NCBI RefSeq assembly: GCF_000515335.1
Contig: NZ_KI911563.1
Coordinates: forward strand, 139,735-203,734
From: Cohnella panacarvi Gsoil 349
GTDB taxonomy: Bacteria > Bacillota > Bacilli > Paenibacillales > Paenibacillaceae
Direction: 5' to 3'
Length of the DNA: 64,000 nucleotides
Shown: piece by piece, positions 58,471 through 64,000 of the stretch
Layout: every line of letters starts with the position of its first letter
Numbering within the stretch: position 1 is the first letter of the stretch
Translations under genes and position numbers: made by a program
The notes under the pieces: model-generated
Told to the model about the DNA's origin: nothing
The model's database searches: none
The model's input: only the letters and a program-made list of their open reading frames with translations

Positions 58471-60504
58471 ATGAAAATCAGAGACCTAAGCATCCTGGTC
58501 GGCATCATAGGCCTTGTTCTTATGATGGTCGTTCCGATTCCAGCAGGACTTCTAGATGTTTTACTCGTTATCAATATTTCACTCGCCATCATGATTTTGC
58601 TCATCGCGATGAATACGCAGGATGCGCTTCATTTTTCGATTTTCCCGACGATGCTGCTCATCACGACCATTTTCAGGCTGGCGCTTAATATTTCGACAAC
58701 ACGGTTAATCTTATCGAAGGGCGAAGCCGGTCACGTCGTCCAGACGTTCGGCGAGTTCGTCGCGGGCGGGGAGCTTGCCGTCGGTTTCGTCGTGTTCCTC
58801 ATTCTCGTCGTCGTTCAGTTCATCGTCATTACGAAAGGCTCGGAGCGCGTTGCCGAAGTCGGCGCTCGCTTCACCCTCGATGCGATGCCGGGTAAACAGA
58901 TGAGTATCGACGCCGATTTGAACGCCGGCCTTATCAACGAACAACAAGCGAAAGAACGCCGCGAGAAGATCGAGAAAGAAGCGGACTTCTACGGCGCGAT
59001 GGACGGTGCGAGCAAGTTCGTCAAAGGAGACGCCATCGCATCGATCATTATCGTCTTCATCAACTTGATCGCCGGATTCATCGTCGGCATGGCCATGCAC
59101 GGCATGGACGTCATGCAGGCGCTCGAGACGTATTCGATCCTCACGATCGGCGACGGTCTCGTCAGCCAAATCCCCGCGCTCTTGATCAGCGTGGCTGCCG
59201 GCATCATCGTCACGAGAGCGGCATCCGAAGGAAACTTGGCGCACGACATGACGAAGCAACTGCTCAGATATCCGAATCTTCTTTATATTGTCGCCGGCAC
59301 GATCGCTTTGCTTGGCATCGCGACGCCGATACCGTTACTAACGACGATGCCTTATGCCGCGATACTCGCAATCGCAGGCTATCGCCTCCAGTCGAACCTT
59401 AATAAGAGGAAAGAAGAAGAAGAGCTGCTTGTCGAAGAGAAACAAATCGAAGAAGTGCGCAGTCCGGAGAGCGTCATCAGCTTGCTGCAAGTCGATCCGA
59501 TCGAATTCGAGTTCGGGTACGGCCTCATCCCGCTCGCGGATACGCAGCAGGGCGGCGATTTGCTTGACAGGATCATCATGATCAGGCGCCAATGCGCCCT
59601 CGAAATGGGCCTAATCGTGCCTGTCATTCGGATTCGAGACAATATTCAACTAAAACCGAACGAATATGTTATCAAAATGAAAGGAAATATGGTGGCTCGT
59701 GGCGAATTATTGCTAAATCACTACCTGGCCATGAGTCCGGGATTCGACGACGATTCCATCACGGGCATCGAAACGCAGGAACCGGCGTTCGGATTGCCTG
59801 CGCTCTGGATCGACGATGCGATGAAGGAGAGAGCGGAGATGTCCGGTTATACGGTCGTCGATCCTCCGTCCGTCGTCGCGACTCATCTGACGGAAGTGAT
59901 CAAGAAACATGCGCACGAGCTGATCGGCCGCCAAGAGACGAAAGCGCTTGTCGAGAGCGTCAAGGAAACGTTCCCGGCGCTTGTCGACGAACTCATCCCG
60001 TCTATTCTGACCGTAGGCGACGTGCAGAAAGTGCTTGCCAAGCTGCTGAAGGAGAAAATATCGATTCGCGATCTCGTGACGATATTCGAGACGTTAGCCG
60101 ATTACGGGAAGTATACGAAAGATCCGGACGTGCTAACCGAATACGTCAGGCAGAGCCTCTCCAGACAGATTACGCAGCAGTACGCGAATCCTGCCGAGCC
60201 GCTCAAGGTCATAACGGTGAGTCCTTCCGTAGAGAAGAAAATCTCGGAAGCCGTGCAGCAATCCGATCACGGCAGCTATCTCGCGATGGATCCCGTATCC
60301 TCGCAGACGATCTTTCAGCGGCTCACGGAGCAAGTGAACCGCCAGATCCAATCCGGACAGCAGCCGATCATTCTCACGTCTCCGACGATCCGGATGTACT
60401 TGAGGCAATTGCTTGAACGCAGCATGCAAGATATTCCCGTCATCTCTTATAGCGAATTGGAACCTAGCATTGAAGTGCAGAGCGTCGGGGTGGTGAACGC
60501 ATGA
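58471..60504 (+). CDS. flhA: Flagellar export gate protein FlhA
   Basis: 677 residues. Eight membrane helices in the first ~310 residues (ILVGIIGLVLMMVVPIPAGL; VFLILVVVQFIVITKGSERV), including the conserved FHIPEP-type loop RFTLDAMPGKQMSIDADLNA. The large cytoplasmic nonameric domain is ~350-677. Ribosome-binding site GAGGAGGTGGAG. Overlaps flhF by ATGA. Confidence 0.98.
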   Translation: MKIRDLSILVGIIGLVLMMVVPIPAGLLDVLLVINISLAIMILLIAMNTQDALHFSIFPTMLLITTIFRLALNISTTRLILSKGEAGHVVQTFGEFVAGGELAVGFVVFLILVVVQFIVITKGSERVAEVGARFTLDAMPGKQMSIDADLNAGLINEQQAKERREKIEKEADFYGAMDGASKFVKGDAIASIIIVFINLIAGFIVGMAMHGMDVMQALETYSILTIGDGLVSQIPALLISVAAGIIVTRAASEGNLAHDMTKQLLRYPNLLYIVAGTIALLGIATPIPLLTTMPYAAILAIAGYRLQSNLNKRKEEEELLVEEKQIEEVRSPESVISLLQVDPIEFEFGYGLIPLADTQQGGDLLDRIIMIRRQCALEMGLIVPVIRIRDNIQLKPNEYVIKMKGNMVARGELLLNHYLAMSPGFDDDSITGIETQEPAFGLPALWIDDAMKERAEMSGYTVVDPPSVVATHLTEVIKKHAHELIGRQETKALVESVKETFPALVDELIPSILTVGDVQKVLAKLLKEKISIRDLVTIFETLADYGKYTKDPDVLTEYVRQSLSRQITQQYANPAEPLKVITVSPSVEKKISEAVQQSDHGSYLAMDPVSSQTIFQRLTEQVNRQIQSGQQPIILTSPTIRMYLRQLLERSMQDIPVISYSELEPSIEVQSVGVVNA

Positions 60505-61934
60505 AAGTGAAACGTTATATCGTCGAGGACATTCCCGAAGCGGTGCAACTCATCCGCAGCGAGCTTGGTTCGGATGCCGTCATTCTCAATACGAAAGAAA
60601 TCCGCGTCGGCGGATTTCTTGGCATGTTCCGAAAGAGAAAGGTGGAAGTCACCGCAGCGATCGACGAGGCATCGAAGAAGCCTCCCGCGCGCAAGCCCGC
60701 GGTACCGCGGGCAACCGCGGCGCCTCTTGCCGAAAGGCCGAGCTCCGCGATTGCCGTAGCCGAGCCGAAGGCCGACGCCGGCGCGCTTGCGCCGGTGCTA
60801 CCCGCCGGTGCGGTACGAGACCGATACGCCCAGCCGTCGTTCGCGGATAAACCGCGCCCGTCGGCATTCGCGGCGCAATTAGACAGCGCAGCCCAGCAAA
60901 TCGCAGAACCAAGACCTTTCGCCGACCCGACGGACGAGCAAGCGGACACGCTAGCCGTAGCCGTGAAGGTGCTCGAAGAGAGAGAAAGCAAACAGGCGAT
61001 GCAGGCGGTCGAGTCGGATAGCGTGCCGGCTATACTGACCCCGAAGAACGAACGTGTCGACGAGTCGAGCGCGTTGCTTCACGAGTTGCGCTCGATGAAG
61101 GACATGATGCTGAAGCTTACGAAGCAGCAAACGTACCGTACGATGCCGGAATCCGTCATGAGATGGAGCAGGCGACTTGCGGAGCAAGGCGTGGAGCCCG
61201 TCTACGTCGAGCAGTTCGCCGAAGCGGTGAACGAGCGCCTCGGCGTTAACAACGATGATCCGCTGATTTGCTTCGAGGCGGCTAAGATCGTGCTTCGGGA
61301 ATGGCTTGGGCCGTCTCAAGGGTTCGGGTTGTCGCCTAACGCAAGAATCGTTAACTTCGTCGGGCCGACAGGCGTTGGCAAGACGACAACGATCGCCAAG
61401 CTGGCCGCCGAACAAGCGATCAACTACCGCCGCCAAGTCGGATTCATTACGGCGGATACGTATCGAATCGCTGCCGTCGATCAGCTTCGGACCTATGCCG
61501 ACATCTTGAACGTTCCGCTGGAAGTCGTGTTTTCTCCGGGCGAACTAACGAGGGCGTACAAGAAGCTGGACGACCGGGATCTGGTGTTCATGGATACGGC
61601 AGGCCGCAATTACCGCAACGAGCTATTCGTATCGGAAGTGAACAGCCTGCTCTCTCCGGGCGAGGAGAGCGAGACGATTCTCGTCTTGAGCATGACCCAC
61701 AAGTACAGCGACATGAGAACGGTCGCTTCGCAGTTCGCGAAGTACGGCGTTGACCAGCTGCTACTAACGAAGTTCGACGAGACCGACACGTACGGTTCCG
61801 TCCTTAACTTAATTAAAGAGTTTTCGTTCCACATTTCCTATATCACTTGCGGACAGACGGTACCGGACGACATTCGCGCCTACGATCCGGAAGAACTAGT
61901 ACGCAGGCTGCTGGGGGAATTCTCCCATGAATGA
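60501..61934 (+). CDS. flhF: SRP-like GTPase FlhF
   Basis: 477 residues. Third SRP-family GTPase in this window; it sets flagellar number and position. N-terminal MKVKRYIVEDIPEAVQLIRS. A variable Ala/Pro-rich linker covers ~55-190. The NG domain has G1 [20 protein letters not shown] (~285), FITADTYRIAAVDQLRTYAD, DTAGRNYRNELF and LTKFDETDTYGS. It overlaps flhG by 8 bp. Confidence 0.97.
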   Translation: MKVKRYIVEDIPEAVQLIRSELGSDAVILNTKEIRVGGFLGMFRKRKVEVTAAIDEASKKPPARKPAVPRATAAPLAERPSSAIAVAEPKADAGALAPVLPAGAVRDRYAQPSFADKPRPSAFAAQLDSAAQQIAEPRPFADPTDEQADTLAVAVKVLEERESKQAMQAVESDSVPAILTPKNERVDESSALLHELRSMKDMMLKLTKQQTYRTMPESVMRWSRRLAEQGVEPVYVEQFAEAVNERLGVNNDDPLICFEAAKIVLREWLGPSQGFGLSPNARIVNFVGPTGVGKTTTIAKLAAEQAINYRRQVGFITADTYRIAAVDQLRTYADILNVPLEVVFSPGELTRAYKKLDDRDLVFMDTAGRNYRNELFVSEVNSLLSPGEESETILVLSMTHKYSDMRTVASQFAKYGVDQLLLTKFDETDTYGSVLNLIKEFSFHISYITCGQTVPDDIRAYDPEELVRRLLGEFSHE

Positions 61935-62790
61935 TCAAGCGGAAGCGCTCAGACACTTGGTGAGCACGGCCAGTCCCGATCTAGCGAAGACGACCCGGAT
62001 CATTACGATTACGAGTGGCAAAGGAGGCGTCGGCAAGTCCAACTTCAGCTTGAACTTCGCGATGGCGTTGCAGAAACGCGGCTACAGCGTTCTCGTATTC
62101 GATGCGGATATCAGCTTTGCGAACATCGACGTCTTGCTCGGCACGCCGGCGCAGTACAACTTGATCCACTTGCTCAAAGGCGAGAAGTCCATATGGGACA
62201 TTATCCAGACCGGGCCGAACGGCTTGCAGTTCATCGCCGGAGGTTCGGGTTTCAAGGACCTCGTGCGGCTAAGCGATCAAGAGATCGAGTACTTCGCGCA
62301 ACAGATCGGCAAGCTTAACGGACACGTCGACTTTATCGTATTCGATACGGGGGCCGGTCTTTCCAAAGAAACCGTCCGCTTCATTACGGCAGCCGACGAG
62401 ACCATCGTCGTCACGACGCCGGAGCCTACGTCGATAACAGATGCCTACGCATTGATCAAGATGGTGAAGTCCATGGGACACGAAGTCACGTTCCGCCTGA
62501 TCGTTAACCGAGTCGCAGACGATCGAGAAGGCCGGCAAACTTCCGAGAATATGAGACAGGTCGCCAGCAAGTATTTAGGCATCGACCTTCCGGTGCTCGG
62601 GTACATTCCGGACGATACGAGCGTATCCAAGTCGGTCAAACGCCAAACGCCGTTGTCCGTCGCGTTTCCGGACAGCGCCGCGGCCCGGGGAATAGACCGG
62701 ATCGCCGCGAGCTTCCTGTTGGAACGCACGACGCAGTCAACTAGAGGAGTGTCAGGGTTCCTTAATCGGATTAAGAAGCTTTGGAGCTAG
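61927..62790 (+). CDS. flhG: MinD-like ATPase FlhG (YlxH)
   Basis: 287 residues. Deviant Walker A TITSGKGGVGKSNFSLNFAM (~25-44), VFDADISFANIDVLLGT, VDFIVFDTGAGLS. FlhG stimulates FlhF GTP hydrolysis and helps assemble the C-ring. The C-terminal amphipathic segment after ~265 (GVSGFLNRIKKLW) resembles the membrane-targeting helix of MinD. Confidence 0.96.
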   Translation: MNDQAEALRHLVSTASPDLAKTTRIITITSGKGGVGKSNFSLNFAMALQKRGYSVLVFDADISFANIDVLLGTPAQYNLIHLLKGEKSIWDIIQTGPNGLQFIAGGSGFKDLVRLSDQEIEYFAQQIGKLNGHVDFIVFDTGAGLSKETVRFITAADETIVVTTPEPTSITDAYALIKMVKSMGHEVTFRLIVNRVADDREGRQTSENMRQVASKYLGIDLPVLGYIPDDTSVSKSVKRQTPLSVAFPDSAAARGIDRIAASFLLERTTQSTRGVSGFLNRIKKLWS

Positions 62791-62854
62791 CAATCGAATC
62801 AACAGCAGGATTACGAGTCTCATACAACTAGAATATCAGGGGGAGGGACACGCA

Positions 62855-64000
62855 ATGCCGGAATATAACGTTCTGATCGTGGATGATTCACCGTTCATGC
62901 GCAAAGTGTTCAGCGACGTCATCCGCGCGGATGCTTCGTTCAACGTGCTTGCAACCGCTGGTAACGGCATGGAAGCGGTAGAATTAGCGCTTAAGCTCAA
63001 GCCCGACATCATCACGATGGATGTCGAGATGCCGCAAATGAACGGCATCGAAGCGCTCAGACGCATTATGTCCGTTAGACCGACCCCGGTCATCATGTTA
63101 TCCGCCGTTACCGACAACGGCACGCGGGATACGATCAAAGCGCTTCAATACGGCGCGTTCGACTTCATTCGCAAGCCGGACGGCGCAGTAAAGCTGGATA
63201 TTCGCCAAGTAGGCGAGCTGCTGCTCGAAAAGTTACATATCGCGGTCCAGACCGTCAGCAACGGCGCTTTCCGGATGTTGCCGGCCGTGGAAGAGAAGGC
63301 GGAACCGCCTCCCGTTCCGGAGCCGCGAATCCCGAAGCAGGAGCCGCCCGTCAAGTCGGCTGCTCCGCCCGATGCAGTTATACCCGAGAAAAAGAAGGAA
63401 GAGCCGAAATCGCAGCTTCCGAGAGATCGAGCGAATCCGGCTCGAGTCGTCGAACCGCCGAAACGGCCGTCGCCTTCGAACGATATGCGCAAGGCAGATC
63501 CTCCGCCGATCAAACCGGAGCCCGGTTTGGCTAAGCCCGCGAGTTCTGCAGCCGGTGCTGTCCAAGAGCAGCGGACCCTTACGGAGAGAAAGCGGACGAC
63601 CGCGTTATCGAATAAGAAGCCGGAAGTGCCGAACGCACCGCCGGCGGCCGAAGCTCCCGTTGCTCCGTCTCGGCCGCAGGCTGTACGGCGAGAAGCTTCG
63701 ACGGATTTCAATCATATTGTCGTTATAGGAACGTCTACGGGCGGACCACGAGCGTTGCATGAAGTGCTTACCGGCATCCCGGAACAGTTTGCGGCTCCGA
63801 TCCTTATCGTTCAGCATATGCCGCCGAAGTTCACGCATTCTTTGGCGCAGAGATTAGACTCCTTCTGCAGCATTCACGTAAGGGAAGCTTCGGACGGAGA
63901 GATCGTCGAGAGCGCAACCGCTTATATAGCGCCAGGCGGCAAACATATGCTGCTCGTCAAAGACGCGAAAGGAACCTATCGCATCAAGCTAACGGAAGAT
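62855..64000 (+). CDS. cheB: Chemotaxis protein-glutamate methylesterase CheB (3' end outside window)
   Basis: 382 codons visible from ATG 62855 (GGGGGAGGGAC upstream). Receiver domain ~1-122: VDDSPFMRK, phospho-acceptor Asp 56 in ITMDVEMPQMNG, MLSAVTDNG, FIRKPDG. The catalytic domain begins ~286: active-site Ser 294 in GTSTGGPRAL and His in VQHMPPKFTHSLAQRL. The third catalytic residue lies beyond the window. Between them is a ~150-residue Pro/Lys/Arg/Glu-rich linker, far longer than the short linker of usual CheB (~350 residues in total). The frame is continuous through it. Confidence 0.96.
   Translation, partial: MPEYNVLIVDDSPFMRKVFSDVIRADASFNVLATAGNGMEAVELALKLKPDIITMDVEMPQMNGIEALRRIMSVRPTPVIMLSAVTDNGTRDTIKALQYGAFDFIRKPDGAVKLDIRQVGELLLEKLHIAVQTVSNGAFRMLPAVEEKAEPPPVPEPRIPKQEPPVKSAAPPDAVIPEKKKEEPKSQLPRDRANPARVVEPPKRPSPSNDMRKADPPPIKPEPGLAKPASSAAGAVQEQRTLTERKRTTALSNKKPEVPNAPPAAEAPVAPSRPQAVRREASTDFNHIVVIGTSTGGPRALHEVLTGIPEQFAAPILIVQHMPPKFTHSLAQRLDSFCSIHVREASDGEIVESATAYIAPGGKHMLLVKDAKGTYRIKLTED

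Overview
The window is a piece of a Gram-positive (Bacillota) chromosome of roughly 57% G+C. Gene order follows the classic Bacillus subtilis block smc-ftsY-ylxM-ffh-rpsP-khpA ... rimM-trmD-rplS-rbgA-rnhB-ylqG-ylqH ... sucCD-dprA-topA-trmFO-hslVU-codY-fla/che. The base composition, the codon use and the extra genes in this block suggest a member of the Paenibacillaceae (Paenibacillus or Cohnella-like). That placement is inference; no rRNA is present.

Layout. 1-6.1 kb: the C-terminal part of SMC, the SRP receptor FtsY, then ylxM-ffh-rpsP-khpA (SRP and 30S ribosome). 6.5-13.4 kb: a TPP-riboswitch-controlled thiamine operon, thiC-thiF-thiE/thiS fusion-thiG-thiO-thiD. It sits between khpA and rimM, where B. 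subtilis has only ylqD. 13.4-21.2 kb: rimM, trmD, rplS, a signal peptidase I, rbgA, a DCC-family protein, rnhB, the FliK-like/FlhB-like pair ylqG-ylqH, and yraN. 21.2-21.9 kb: a 14-copy tandem array with a 50-bp period. 22.0-29.4 kb: hflK-hflC, a small alarmone synthetase, a LysR regulator facing a transketolase gene, and comM on the minus strand. 30.1-40.1 kb: sucCD, dprA, topA, trmFO, hslVU and codY. 40.4 kb to the end: the fla/che operon from flgB through cheB, the last gene cut by the window edge. It covers the rod/MS-ring, C-ring, export apparatus, hook, SRP-like FlhF/FlhG and chemotaxis genes.

How they work together. Protein targeting (FtsY, Ffh, signal peptidase I, FlhF), ribosome maturation (RimM, TrmD, S16, L19, RbgA), thiamine synthesis (whose product TPP is the cofactor of the transketolase encoded here), nutrient sensing (CodY, alarmone synthetase) and motility share the window.

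The most unusual material is non-coding. Five spacers between transcription units carry small-dyad repeats at about 50-bp spacing, apparently in four sequence families: 3.25-3.52 and 6.10-6.38 kb, 14.69-14.96 kb, 21.23-21.93 kb with a decayed relative at 37.15-37.23 kb, and 29.51-29.74 kb. A 124-bp nested dyad lies in front of flhA. Two genes (thiC, comM) have their Shine-Dalgarno sequence buried in a strong hairpin. For thiC, the 5' strand of the TPP aptamer is a perfect 12-nt competitor for that hairpin. The clearest protein novelty is an in-frame ThiE-ThiS fusion. No tRNA, rRNA, insertion sequence, prophage or CRISPR was seen.
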